35,945 nt of DNA. It comes from Sulfurimonas sp. C5. Its GTDB lineage: Bacteria > Campylobacterota > Campylobacteria > Campylobacterales > Sulfurimonadaceae. The first letter of the stretch is position 1. Every line of letters starts with the position of its first letter. Positions 25,312 to 33,790 of the stretch are shown here, piece after piece. Both the position numbers and the translations under genes were made by a program. The notes below the pieces were generated by a model, which saw nothing but the letters and a program-made list of their open reading frames with translations, did no database searches and was not told where the DNA came from. The stretch spans positions 1-35,945 of the forward strand of contig NZ_JARXNQ010000008.1 of NCBI RefSeq assembly GCF_029872055.1, given 5' to 3'.

Positions 25312-26103
25312 TTATATCGCTTGAATTTTTTTAATCTTCTCAATTAAAGTGTTTAATTGATCTAATTTTATCATATTTGGCCCGTCACTCAAAGCTACAC
25401 TCGGATCAAAGTGTGTTTCAAAGAAGAATCCGTCAACTCCTACAGCTGCTGCCGCACTTGCTAAATACGGCACCATTGAACTATCTCCGCCTGTTTTACC
25501 ATCTTGGGCTGTAGGCATTTGAACAGAATGTGTCGCATCGAAAATAACCGGTGCATATTCTCTCATAATTACCAAGTTTCTCATATCTACTACAAGATTG
25601 CCGTAACCAAAAGAGTTTCCTCTCTCACAAAGGTAAACACCGTGTTTTTGTGAATTTTCATACGTTGCTTCATGACATCCGCGAGTCTCAAGTACTTTTA
25701 AAAGCGGATATCTCATTGCATCAGCTGAAAGAAACTGCCCTTTTTTAATATTTACTTCTTTATCTGTCTGGGCACACGCCACAAGTAAGTCTGTCTGGCG
25801 GCATAAAAATGCAGGAATTTGTAGCATATCTACAACCTCAGCAACTTGAGCAACTTGAGTAGACTCATGAACGTCAGTTACAACTTTATAGCCGAATTCG
25901 TCTTTTACTTTTTGTAAAATACGAAGCCCTTCATCAATGCCAAGCCCTCTAAAAGAGTTCAGTGATGTACGATTTGCTTTGTCAAAACTTGATTTAAAGT
26001 AAAAGTCTATACTCTCATCTTCATCATATTTTTTCAGCCCTTCGGCTATTCTTAAAATATTTTCTTCACTCTCAATGACACACGGTCCTGCAAGTAGTTT
26101 CAT
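25312..26103 (-). CDS. kdsA: 3-deoxy-D-manno-octulosonate 8-phosphate synthase
   Basis: 263 residues. AGPCVIES at the N-terminus, [18 protein letters not shown] and the later [10 protein letters not shown] motif identify KdsA, which condenses phosphoenolpyruvate and arabinose 5-phosphate for the lipopolysaccharide inner core. It heads the run kdsA-ribH-nusB, which I remember in the same order from C. jejuni. A TATAAT box (26131-26136) gives a leader of about 20 bases with AAAGAAG before the ATG. Confidence 0.97.
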   Translation of the reverse strand: MKLLAGPCVIESEENILRIAEGLKKYDEDESIDFYFKSSFDKANRTSLNSFRGLGIDEGLRILQKVKDEFGYKVVTDVHESTQVAQVAEVVDMLQIPAFLCRQTDLLVACAQTDKEVNIKKGQFLSADAMRYPLLKVLETRGCHEATYENSQKHGVYLCERGNSFGYGNLVVDMRNLVIMREYAPVIFDATHSVQMPTAQDGKTGGDSSMVPYLASAAAAVGVDGFFFETHFDPSVALSDGPNMIKLDQLNTLIEKIKKIQAI

Positions 26104-26130
26104 AATATCTTCTTTAATAAAATTTTTATA

Positions 26131-26136
26131 ATTATA
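26131..26136 (-). promoter_or_regulatory. -10 box of the kdsA run
   Basis: TATAAT on the minus strand (context GGGTATAATTATAAA), 27 bases before the kdsA ATG, in the 83-base gap after the preceding gene. It is the most likely start of the nine-gene run ending at aguB. Confidence 0.55.
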
Positions 26137-26186
26137 CCCTTTTCTTTCTAATAAGGACTTAATTTGATTTTTTGCTCTTTTATAAA

Positions 26187-26702
26187 CTAATCAAAGTCAG
26201 CATGTAGACGTGAATCTTTATGCTCAAGAAGATCTTTTAACATCTCCAAAATCAACAGGTTTTTATTTGCTATATAATTGCTTGAATCCCTTTGCAAATA
26301 CTTTTGAACTTCTTCATATGATTTATAAACATCCTCTTTATATCTTTGAAGATCCCTGTCTTTAAGTTCAGCTATCACTTCAGTTTCATCGTAGCCGTTC
26401 TCAAAAAGTAATGAGTCTCCCGTATTACTTAGGACATAGCTTTCATTGTTAAATCCGCTCCAACCTTCATAACAGGTAAGCAAACTCAAAATGCTTGAAG
26501 AATTCAATTGCATGCACATAAGTCTGCTTTCCTCTTCTATGGCCGAAATTATTAAGCGATAATCCATACTTACACTGTAATCATCTAAATAGTACTCTTC
26601 ATCACCCTCTTCATAGAACTCTCCATAGAGAAAGTCACTATCATACTTGTTTTTATCTATCTCTGACTCTGAATAATACCTTACACTTAAATCAAGACTC
26701 AT
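26187..26702 (-). CDS. Acidic protein of unknown function
   Basis: 171 residues, soluble, no signal peptide or transmembrane helix. The first 50 residues are rich in Tyr, Asp and Glu ([22 protein letters not shown]); the C-terminal third is helical and charged ([25 protein letters not shown]). I do not recognise a family. The start overlaps the stop of the EamA transporter gene (ATGA), so it is translated from the same message. The coupling says it is a real gene but gives no function. Confidence 0.7.
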   Translation of the reverse strand: MSLDLSVRYYSESEIDKNKYDSDFLYGEFYEEGDEEYYLDDYSVSMDYRLIISAIEEESRLMCMQLNSSSILSLLTCYEGWSGFNNESYVLSNTGDSLLFENGYDETEVIAELKDRDLQRYKEDVYKSYEEVQKYLQRDSSNYIANKNLLILEMLKDLLEHKDSRLHADFD

Positions 26703-27586
26703 TTTGATCTTGCCACCATTATTCCAGCGATAATAATCAAAGCGATTCCTATCATAGTGCTCATGCTTGGAAAAGCATCTCCCAACAACATACCTACCAT
26801 GATAGAAAAGACAATGTTGCTGTAACTAACAGTTCCTACTATTCCCGCTTTTGTATAGCCATATGCCTTTGTCATTAAAAGTTGTGAAATAGTTGCCAAT
26901 ACTCCCATTGCCAATACATAAAACCAAACAATACCGTGAGGCATAACAAATTCACCCAACATAAAATCTAGTTCAGGCATGTTTAAAAAGGGTGAAATTA
27001 AAAATAAAACTATAGGTCCCAATGTCCCTACTCCCATAAATGAAAGTACAATACTACGTGTATCGTAATAGTTTTTCAACTCTCTGATCGAAGTATATGC
27101 AAGTGCCGCACCTACTCCTGAAAAGATTCCTAGCAGATCATATTTGCTAAAACCTACACCTGTAGGCTGAGTGATAAACACTATTCCTATAAAGCCAAGC
27201 CCAATAGCACCCCAGGCTTTAACACTTAACTTCTCTTGTAAGAACATCCAGGCAAAAATAGCCGTAAATATTGGTGAGGTTTTTGAATAGGTCATTGCAT
27301 CGCCTAGAGGGATATGTGCAATATTGTAAAAAAATGCAAGTAAAGCTACAAAGCCCATAAAACCGCGAAAAAAAAGGAGAAAAGGTTTACCACCTTTATT
27401 TTGTAAAGGTTTTTTATAGATCGCAATACCGACTAATATCACACCGGCAATATTTCTAAAAAAAACTACTTCGAGTGAACTCATTGAGTCTGAAGCGAGT
27501 TTGGCAAATGCTCCCATAATCGCAAAAGTAAAGGATGCGATGAGCATATAAAGCACACCCTTATTAATTTCTAAAATTTTTTTCAT
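26699..27586 (-). CDS. EamA/DMT-superfamily transporter
   Basis: 295 residues with about ten transmembrane helices and two EamA repeats. GVLYMLIASFTFAIMGAFAKL at the start, and PLGDAMTYSKTSPIFTAIFA at the end of the first repeat, are typical of drug/metabolite permeases of the inner membrane. The substrate cannot be told. There is no Shine-Dalgarno before the ATG; TACAAT (27594-27599) ends 8 bases upstream, so its message may be leaderless or nearly so. Confidence 0.9.
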   Translation of the reverse strand: MKKILEINKGVLYMLIASFTFAIMGAFAKLASDSMSSLEVVFFRNIAGVILVGIAIYKKPLQNKGGKPFLLFFRGFMGFVALLAFFYNIAHIPLGDAMTYSKTSPIFTAIFAWMFLQEKLSVKAWGAIGLGFIGIVFITQPTGVGFSKYDLLGIFSGVGAALAYTSIRELKNYYDTRSIVLSFMGVGTLGPIVLFLISPFLNMPELDFMLGEFVMPHGIVWFYVLAMGVLATISQLLMTKAYGYTKAGIVGTVSYSNIVFSIMVGMLLGDAFPSMSTMIGIALIIIAGIMVARSK

Positions 27587-27593
27587 AATTGAA

Positions 27594-27629
27594 ATTGTAC
27601 ATCTATTATCCTCTTTTTTGTATTATAAT
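27594..27629. promoter_or_regulatory. Divergent -10 boxes, EamA gene / djlA
   Basis: On the minus strand TACAAT (27594-27599) ends 8 bases before the EamA ATG. On the plus strand TATAAT (27624-27629) would start a message near 27636, leaving a leader with AAGGAG (27648-27653) for djlA. Confidence 0.5.
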
Positions 27630-27663
27630 TTTTTTATAACCTATGCTAAGGAGCAAAAACAGC

Positions 27664-28419
27664 ATGGCATATTTAGTAATGTTCTTACTTACCGGTGTTA
27701 TTTTTTACTATGTGTTTAAAAGTTATTCAACCTATGAAGCCTATACAAAAGAGAGTATGAAAGATTATATGGCTTCACCCGATGCAATAAAAAACAGTGA
27801 CCTTGGTCTTTTCGTTGCCCTTGTAGCAAAAGTAGCTAAAGCAGACGGGAAAGTAGATACTTTAGAAGCAGAATTAGTGGGACTTATGTTTGATGATGTA
27901 TCTGCAGTTTTCCCAGAACCTGAAAAAACTCGTGAGATCTTAAAAGAGATTTTCAATACTGAAAAAGATCGTAAAGACAATATTAAAGAGATAGCTGCAC
28001 GATTAGGTGAAGCTACGCGAAAAAACACAACTCAACAAGAAAAATTTGTAGCTTTTTTAATACAACTGGCATTTGCCGATGGAAATGTTTCAAGTGAAGA
28101 AGAAGAGCTATTAAAAACTATTGCTGAAGCATTGAGATTTAACCCTGGAATTTATCACCAAATCTTTGATCACTTTGAAGAGATGATCAAAAACATTAAA
28201 CCGCAACACTCTACAAAAAATGCCTATGATATTTTAGGTGTAAATGAAAGCGATGATATGGATACGATTAAAAAAGCATATAGAAAACTGATCAAACAAT
28301 ACCATCCGGATATTATTGCATCACAAACGCATTCTGAAGAGCATATGGAAAAAGCAACAGCCAAAACTCAGGAGATCAATCAAGCCTACGAGTTGATCAA
28401 AAAAACAAGGGGAGTATAA
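27664..28419 (+). CDS. djlA: DjlA-like membrane J-domain co-chaperone
   Basis: 251 residues. One N-terminal transmembrane helix (1-18), a TerB-like acidic helical domain (about 45-170, with paired AKADGKVD and AFADGNVSSEE motifs) and a C-terminal J domain (about 187-251) with HPD at 214-216. This is the DjlA plan: a membrane-bound partner that stimulates DnaK ATPase. I start at ATG 27664 because AAGGAG lies 10 bases upstream; an ATG seven codons earlier lies ahead of that site and is unlikely. It converges on the next gene with a 2-base gap. Confidence 0.88.
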   Translation: MAYLVMFLLTGVIFYYVFKSYSTYEAYTKESMKDYMASPDAIKNSDLGLFVALVAKVAKADGKVDTLEAELVGLMFDDVSAVFPEPEKTREILKEIFNTEKDRKDNIKEIAARLGEATRKNTTQQEKFVAFLIQLAFADGNVSSEEEELLKTIAEALRFNPGIYHQIFDHFEEMIKNIKPQHSTKNAYDILGVNESDDMDTIKKAYRKLIKQYHPDIIASQTHSEEHMEKATAKTQEINQAYELIKKTRGV

Positions 28420-28421
28420 TT

Positions 28422-28871
28422 TTACTCCTCTTTATAGTCTCTCTCCCAGAAAAAGTCTATCCACATACTAGCTTCTTTGATCCAAAAATTCGGCTCATAC
28501 ACTGATGTTTTTTTATAAAAAAGCGTTGCACTTTCAAATGTAACACCTTCATAGTTTCGTGTTAAATGATTCATAACAAACTGTAAAGTTTCACCACTGT
28601 CTGCAATATCATCGACAACTAAAACTTTTTTATGATGCTCAAACTTACATTCACCGAAAAGTTTGATCACGTCACGCTTTGTCATATCATCATACAGTTC
28701 TGTTCTAATAGACTGAACGTCTCTTAAATCTAAACCTTCAGCAATACAATGCGAAAGTGTCAATCCTCCTCTTGAAATTGCCACTATCCCATCATATCGT
28801 TCAGTTTTTAACAATTTTAATAATCTCTTCGTATCTTCTCTAAACTCTTGGTATGTGTAATAATGTTTCAA
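28422..28871 (-). CDS. Purine-type phosphoribosyltransferase
   Basis: 149 residues. The PRPP-binding motif VLVVDDIADSGET is clear, and VAISRGGL near residue 30 is the phosphate loop seen in Gpt/xanthine-type enzymes. It probably salvages hypoxanthine, guanine or xanthine to the nucleotide; base specificity is not readable. The start codon is TTG at 28871 with TAGGA a few bases upstream. The protein is short for the family, as for the small bacterial Gpt enzymes. Confidence 0.85.
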   Translation of the reverse strand: MKHYYTYQEFREDTKRLLKLLKTERYDGIVAISRGGLTLSHCIAEGLDLRDVQSIRTELYDDMTKRDVIKLFGECKFEHHKKVLVVDDIADSGETLQFVMNHLTRNYEGVTFESATLFYKKTSVYEPNFWIKEASMWIDFFWERDYKEE

Positions 28872-28931
28872 AATATTCCTATCAATTAATTTTAATTAGT
28901 CAAAATAATTTTTGCTAAAGAATTATGCTAG

Positions 28932-28937
28932 TATACT
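28932..28937 (+). promoter_or_regulatory. -10 box of the LPP20-like lipoprotein gene
   Basis: TATACT in the context GCTAGTATACTATAAAG, about 30 bases before the ATG, leaving a leader that contains AAAGGG (28956-28961). Confidence 0.45.
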
Positions 28938-28966
28938 ATAAAGACATATAAACACAAAGGGAAAAA

Positions 28967-29554
28967 ATGATGACTAACATCTCTAAAGTGGCTTTATCTT
29001 TAACACTTGCTGCTTTTATAACAGCTTGTGGAGAAAAACCAAAACCGGAAGCTCAAGATCAAGTTTCTGCTGATTTTCAATGTAAACAAGAAAATATTCT
29101 TGCACCGACATGGACTTGTATTCCTGACGTTCCTGGATATTATGCAGGTGTTGGTGTTGCCGAAAAATCTGCTGCAGGTATTGCGCATATGAGAAGAGTG
29201 GCTCTTATGAATGGTAGAAGTGACCTTGCCCAACAAATTCAAACTCAAGTAAAAGACAAAGTTGAAGGCTTCACTCGTGCTACAGGAAACGGTTCTGCTG
29301 AAACAGTAGATAAAGTAACTACTGCAGTAACAAAACAAGTTGCAAAAGTTGATCTTAAATCTTCAAAAATGGTAAATATGTGGCAAGCTCCATCAGGTGC
29401 TATCTATATGCTGGTAACTGTTCCTCAAAGTGAAGTGAATAAAGAAGTAAAAGATGCTGTAAAAACAAGCTTTAAAAATGATGAAGCACTTTGGCAGCAA
29501 TTTCAAGCGAAACAAGCACTTGAGCAATTAGACAAAGAATTCCCTACAGAATAA
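28967..29554 (+). CDS. LPP20-family outer-membrane lipoprotein
   Basis: 195 residues. A lipoprotein signal ends in FITAC with the lipid-bearing Cys21, followed by a hydrophilic GEKPKPEAQD linker. The middle (GYYAGVGVAEKSAAGIAHMRRVALMNGRSDLAQQI) has the layout of LPP20 proteins, a lipoprotein group well known in Helicobacter pylori. It is probably anchored in the outer membrane; its molecular role is unclear. ATG 28970 is an equally good start. An intrinsic terminator follows at 29565. Confidence 0.85.
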   Translation: MMTNISKVALSLTLAAFITACGEKPKPEAQDQVSADFQCKQENILAPTWTCIPDVPGYYAGVGVAEKSAAGIAHMRRVALMNGRSDLAQQIQTQVKDKVEGFTRATGNGSAETVDKVTTAVTKQVAKVDLKSSKMVNMWQAPSGAIYMLVTVPQSEVNKEVKDAVKTSFKNDEALWQQFQAKQALEQLDKEFPTE

Positions 29555-29556
29555 AT

Positions 29557-30801
29557 TTAAAAAAGCGTTCCCTGTTTCGGGACGCCTTTTATAAAAAATC
29601 TATTAAAATATTTTATCCACGATCTTACAGTTTGTAATCTTCTCTCAATTGTAGTACCTTGTAAACCATAACTTTCAAAATCATTTTCATTTTGCTTTTT
29701 GCCTTTTAGTTGCGCAAAACAGATAGGTTCTGAAAAGATTATACGGACAAACTCTTCGAGCCTTTTTTCAATATTTAAAGAGAGTAAATACTCACCTCTC
29801 TCTGTTAAACAAAGTTCCCCCTGAAATTCTGTACACACTCCCATCCATTTTAATACATTTAAATAGTAATCGTACTGTCTTGCAACAATATCAAATTCAC
29901 CCATAACTTCCATTTTTGTAGGATGCTGTGTGTTGGCAATCTTTAAAAAAACAGCATGGACTTTTTCAAAATCATTCGCTTGAGGAAACGGAATGTCACG
30001 ATCAACCAAAATTTTTGAATTCTCTTCTAAATCATTCAGTGTAAAAGAGCTTTTTCTTTCAAAACGAAATGCTTTTTCTTCAGCATCCAACACTCTGCTG
30101 GTATTTCCGTCATAATAAAAAGGGATAAAACGAAAGATATCATCCTGGTAATAAAAGATAAAACTTTTTATCTCTTTTCTTTGCCCTTGAAGTTGTTTTT
30201 TCCAAAACAGTTCCGGATATAGAAGCTGTCTGATATTGATGTTGTTTCTATATCCTATCTTTGCTTCTACAAGATTGACTGTACTTTGTCCTTCATAACC
30301 GCCGTCAACTTCTATTTGGACACCTTCCACATCATAGGTAATACCGTTTAAAGTAAAACTGAGTTCCCCTCGAAGTCTTCCCCGAATAGTCAACTGTGTC
30401 TCTTCTTGAAAAACTTCATCCATCATCCCTGAAACCATAGCTATATCTAGTGCTGCCGATTCACTTTTTAAATTAAGAGGATCGATTGAAAGAAGATCTT
30501 TGGGTTGTTGGATAACTCTAATCTTACATTGCGGCTCTTGTTGGATATAGATAAAAGGATCTGTTTTTGCAATCCTGTACATACCATTTTGAATTGCTAA
30601 AATAGAAAGGGAATTTTCCTGCATTACTTTTGGAAGATGCTCTTTATGATCGACTTTAGTCATTAAACGGGCTTCTTTACCGTCTCTTTTTTTGATCTCC
30701 TCTGCAGAGATATCAAAAAAGCCGTTTTTCTCAATAGAACCTAAAATTTTTAGATCATCAAATATATGTTCCCAGGCTTCGTTATTAGAGACTTTATGCA
30801 T
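29557..30801 (-). CDS. Probable type II restriction endonuclease
   Basis: 414 residues from ATG 30801, chosen because AGGG lies 7 bases upstream, overlapping the stop of the methyltransferase gene; a TTG two codons earlier is too close to that site. The central region has IEVDGGYEGQ and LVEAKIG with Asp166, Glu179 and Lys181, a good PD-(D/E)xK nuclease core. An N-terminal part (about 1-110) may read DNA, and the C-terminus (LTERGEYLLSL) looks like a winged helix. I do not recognise the isoschizomer group; it does not look like DpnII. Pairing with a Dam-type methyltransferase supports a type II system. Its last codons overlap the terminator of the converging lipoprotein gene. Confidence 0.75.
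   Translation of the reverse strand: MHKVSNNEAWEHIFDDLKILGSIEKNGFFDISAEEIKKRDGKEARLMTKVDHKEHLPKVMQENSLSILAIQNGMYRIAKTDPFIYIQQEPQCKIRVIQQPKDLLSIDPLNLKSESAALDIAMVSGMMDEVFQEETQLTIRGRLRGELSFTLNGITYDVEGVQIEVDGGYEGQSTVNLVEAKIGYRNNINIRQLLYPELFWKKQLQGQRKEIKSFIFYYQDDIFRFIPFYYDGNTSRVLDAEEKAFRFERKSSFTLNDLEENSKILVDRDIPFPQANDFEKVHAVFLKIANTQHPTKMEVMGEFDIVARQYDYYLNVLKWMGVCTEFQGELCLTERGEYLLSLNIEKRLEEFVRIIFSEPICFAQLKGKKQNENDFESYGLQGTTIERRLQTVRSWIKYFNRFFIKGVPKQGTLF
29565..29590 (+). terminator. Intrinsic terminator of the LPP20-like gene, inside the nuclease gene
   Basis: GCGTTCCC and GGGACGC pair (seven G/C-rich pairs, one bulged T) around TGTTTC, followed by CTTTT. It lies 10 bases after the lipoprotein stop and falls entirely within the last codons of the restriction gene on the other strand (KGVPKQGT). 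Confidence 0.8.
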
Positions 30802-30810
30802 CTTCAAACC

Positions 30811-31623
30811 CTAGTAGTTTGTAACAACCACTTCCGTAATTTTACCTCTTTTTGAAGCGTTCGAGTTGATGCTTCTCGTCGCTTTTACTTCATGAATATT
30901 GTAGTCTTTATACAATTCATATACATACTTAGCAGAGGAGTTTGAAAGCATAAAATACGCACCGATTTTATCAATATATTCGCATAACTCTTCGAGTCGA
31001 AACTGCATATCTTCATCAAAGCCCTGATCTGTATAACCTGTAAAGCTTGATGTCGCATTTAAAGGGACATAAGGGGGATCGAAATAAACAAAATCACCCT
31101 CTTTTATATGCTCTTTTATCGACTCAAAATCTCCGTTATTGATCTCGGTATTTTTCAGAAGTTCACTGCACGCTTGTATATTTTCACTATCACAATACTT
31201 TGGATTTTTATATCTTCCAAATGGAACATTGCACTCCCCTTTGGAGTTCACTCTGTATAAACCGTTAAAACCTGTTTTGTTTAAATAGATAAAACGGCTG
31301 GCTCTTTGAATATTGTTTAATTTTGAAAAAACTTTTTTATCTCTGTCAAGAGCTCTCATCTCATAATAATATTCTGATTCATTTTTATGTTGTTGCAGAT
31401 CTTCGATGAGTTCCGTCGGATTATCGCGTATCGTCGTGTAAAGATTTGTGAGTTCCGGATTGTAGTCGTTGATATAAGCATTTTCTGGTTTAAGTTCAAA
31501 AAAGAGCGCGCCTCCACCTATAAACGGTTCAAAATATCTGTTGTATTTTTTCGGCATCAATCTTTTGAGATCTTTTATGAGTTGACGTTTACCCCCAACC
31601 CACTTTATAATCGGCTTACACAT
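30811..31623 (-). CDS. D12-class DNA adenine-N6 methyltransferase (Dam/DpnM-like)
   Basis: 270 residues, alpha-class amino-methyltransferase. KWVGGKRQL and the SAM-binding FEPFIGGGALFFEL (31-44) open the protein; the catalytic DPPY is at 182-185 in VYFDPPYVPLNATSSFTGY. It resembles DpnM/MboI-type enzymes closely, including the LYRVNSKG and VPFGRYKNPK blocks. That suggests GATC as target, but EcoRV-type enzymes share the fold, so specificity is open. It lies ahead of the nuclease gene in the same message, so protection is made first. Confidence 0.9.
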   Translation of the reverse strand: MCKPIIKWVGGKRQLIKDLKRLMPKKYNRYFEPFIGGGALFFELKPENAYINDYNPELTNLYTTIRDNPTELIEDLQQHKNESEYYYEMRALDRDKKVFSKLNNIQRASRFIYLNKTGFNGLYRVNSKGECNVPFGRYKNPKYCDSENIQACSELLKNTEINNGDFESIKEHIKEGDFVYFDPPYVPLNATSSFTGYTDQGFDEDMQFRLEELCEYIDKIGAYFMLSNSSAKYVYELYKDYNIHEVKATRSINSNASKRGKITEVVVTNY

Positions 31624-31731
31624 CTTTACCCTTCACTTAAAATACAAAATCTTACACTCTTAAAAACAAGTTTTCAAAAAATATGTCAAATTGTAATGCG
31701 ACATTATATTTAATTGGATCTCAAATTTAGA

Positions 31732-31737
31732 TATAAT
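31732..31737 (+). promoter_or_regulatory. -10 box of der
   Basis: TATAAT (context TTTAGATATAATTCC), 34 bases before the der ATG; the leader holds a TTTTAAGG binding site. Confidence 0.55.
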
Positions 31738-31771
31738 TCCAATAAAAATTACCTCTTTTAAGGCTCACCCT

Positions 31772-33259
31772 ATGAAAAAAATCGCTATTATCGGTCGTCC
31801 AAACGTCGGAAAAAGTTCACTGTTTAACCGTCTTGTTAAAAAGCGTGACGCTATTACATCCGACATGGCCGGAACTACAAGAGATATTAAAAGAAAAGTA
31901 GCGATCATCAAAGATAAGCAAGCTCAACTATTAGATACAGGTGGACTTGATAAAGGGTGTGAGCTGTTTGACAAAATTAAAGAGATGAGTTTAAAAGCTG
32001 CCTATGCTGCAGATATTATCCTTTACATGGTTGATGGAAAAGGCCTGCCGGAAGAGGAAGACAAAAAACTTTTTTATGAACTGCAAACACTTGGTAAAGA
32101 TGTAGCTCTTGTTGTCAATAAAATCGATAATGATAAAATGAAAGAAAAGCTCTGGGAATACTATGAGTTTGGAACAGATGCAATATTTGGTATTTCTGTC
32201 GCACATAACAGAAACACTGTAGAACTTTTAGAGTGGGTGTATGACAAACTTCCTGATGAAGACAAAATTGTAGAGGAAGATGAAAATGATACAGTTCATA
32301 ACGAAGATGATGAAGAACTAAGTGATGAAGAGTTCTTTGCACAGTATGAACATGATGATGAAGAGGACGGCTTCTATTATTGGGATGAAGAAGATGGTGA
32401 AGAGATCTTTGAAGATGACTCTATCTTTGCAGAAAACGATAATATAAAAGAATACAATCCTGAAGATGACAACCATATCAAAGTTGCTATTATCGGTCGT
32501 ACAAACGTTGGAAAAAGTTCACTTTTAAATGCTCTTTTACACGAAGAACGCTCAGTTGTAAGCAGTGTCTCCGGTACTACAATCGATCCGATTGATGAGA
32601 CTATCACTTACCAGGACAAACAAATCACATTTGTGGACACAGCAGGTCTACGCCGCCGCGGAAAAATCGTGGGGATTGAAAAATACGCACTTCTCCGTAC
32701 AAAAGAGATGCTGGAAAATGCAAATATGGCTTTAGTAGTTCTCGATGCGAGTCAACCGTTTTTAGATCTCGATGAAAAAATTGCAGGACTAGTTGATTCA
32801 AACCGTTTATCAGCTATTATCGTTTTAAACAAATGGGATATATCAGATAAACAAAAACATGACGAGATTATTAAAGAGGTGCGTGACAGATTTAAATTCT
32901 TAGCATATGCACCTATTATTACACTCTCGGCACAATCTGGTCAAAGAGTTGATAAGCTTTACGACATGATCCTCTCAATTAATGAAAACTATACACAAAG
33001 AATCTCTACTTCACAGCTTAATGAAGTACTTCAACGTGCACTTCGCCGCCATACACTGCCAAGTGTTAGCGGACAGGTTATTCGTATTTACTATGCTACA
33101 CAATACGAAACAAGACCACCGAAAATTGCATTGATTATGAACAGACCGAAAGGGCTCCATTTTACATATAGAAGATATTTGGCAAATAAATTTAGAGAAG
33201 CGTTTAATTTCGAAGGGACTCCACTTCTGTTTAAAGCGAAGAAAAAGGGTGAAAGATAA
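31772..33259 (+). CDS. der: Ribosome-assembly GTPase Der (EngA)
   Basis: 495 residues with two GTPase domains in tandem: G-loop GRPNVGKS (8-15), DTGG and NKID (116-119), then a second G-loop GRTNVGKS (242-249) and its own DTAG and NKWD. A C-terminal KH-like domain (about 415-490) binds rRNA during 50S assembly. The linker between the G domains (about 162-236) is unusually long and acidic, with well over half of many stretches Asp or Glu (EEDENDTVHNEDDEELSDEE). This explains the extra length over the usual 440-490 residues. Confidence 0.97.
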   Translation: MKKIAIIGRPNVGKSSLFNRLVKKRDAITSDMAGTTRDIKRKVAIIKDKQAQLLDTGGLDKGCELFDKIKEMSLKAAYAADIILYMVDGKGLPEEEDKKLFYELQTLGKDVALVVNKIDNDKMKEKLWEYYEFGTDAIFGISVAHNRNTVELLEWVYDKLPDEDKIVEEDENDTVHNEDDEELSDEEFFAQYEHDDEEDGFYYWDEEDGEEIFEDDSIFAENDNIKEYNPEDDNHIKVAIIGRTNVGKSSLLNALLHEERSVVSSVSGTTIDPIDETITYQDKQITFVDTAGLRRRGKIVGIEKYALLRTKEMLENANMALVVLDASQPFLDLDEKIAGLVDSNRLSAIIVLNKWDISDKQKHDEIIKEVRDRFKFLAYAPIITLSAQSGQRVDKLYDMILSINENYTQRISTSQLNEVLQRALRRHTLPSVSGQVIRIYYATQYETRPPKIALIMNRPKGLHFTYRRYLANKFREAFNFEGTPLLFKAKKKGER

Positions 33260-33354
33260 AGTTTTCCCTATGGGAATAACTTCGTCTCTATATTGAGCTC
33301 CCGTAAATATTTTTCTTTGAAAAAAATTCTATACGCTCAAGACGAAGCCAAAGG
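33260..33354. terminator. Structured convergent region between der and hemJ
   Basis: Nested inverted repeats: CTTCGTC/GACGAAG (33280-33286 with 33341-33347) enclose TGAGC/GCTCA (33294-33298 with 33335-33339), and an inner TTTTTC/GAAAAA hairpin (33309-33325) lies inside. A TTCCC/GGGAA hairpin (33264-33276) directly follows der. The 95-base region probably stops transcription from both sides. Confidence 0.55.
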
Positions 33355-33777
33355 CTAGAAAGGTTTAAAAACTACCATTGCTACAATTACCAACATTAAA
33401 AGTGTCGGTATCTCATTATACATTCTGAAAAACTTTCCACTTTTTGTACAAATGTCGGCTTCGAGTTCTTTTCTATACTTATTCATTGAGAAAAAATAGA
33501 TAACCAGTAAAACAACAAAAGTTATCTTTGCATGCAGCCATCCATGACCTGCAAAACCGATGCTGTAAGCTAAGTAACCACCGCTTATGAGTGTTGCCCA
33601 CATTGCAGGTACACCGATATACTTAAAAAGTTTGTATTCTTGTATTTTCGCTACTTCAACAAACCCTTTGTTATCAATATTTTCAACATGATAAACAAAT
33701 AAACGGGGAAGATAAAATAAAGCGGAAAACCAAGAGATAAAAGAGATTACATGAAACCATAAAATCCAATCATACAC
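33355..33777 (-). CDS. hemJ: Protoporphyrinogen IX oxidase HemJ
   Basis: 140 residues with four transmembrane helices. WFHVISFISWFSALFYLPRLFVYH (His9, Arg25, His30), the WLHAKI motif (Lys84) and the closing NEIPTLLMLVIVAMVV match HemJ, which oxidises protoporphyrinogen IX in the inner membrane in bacteria lacking HemG/HemY. The start codon is GTG at 33777 with AAGGA 7 bases upstream. It follows the PagL-like gene after 13 bases. Confidence 0.9.
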   Translation of the reverse strand: MYDWILWFHVISFISWFSALFYLPRLFVYHVENIDNKGFVEVAKIQEYKLFKYIGVPAMWATLISGGYLAYSIGFAGHGWLHAKITFVVLLVIYFFSMNKYRKELEADICTKSGKFFRMYNEIPTLLMLVIVAMVVFKPF

Positions 33778-33790
33778 TTGTTAATCCTTA

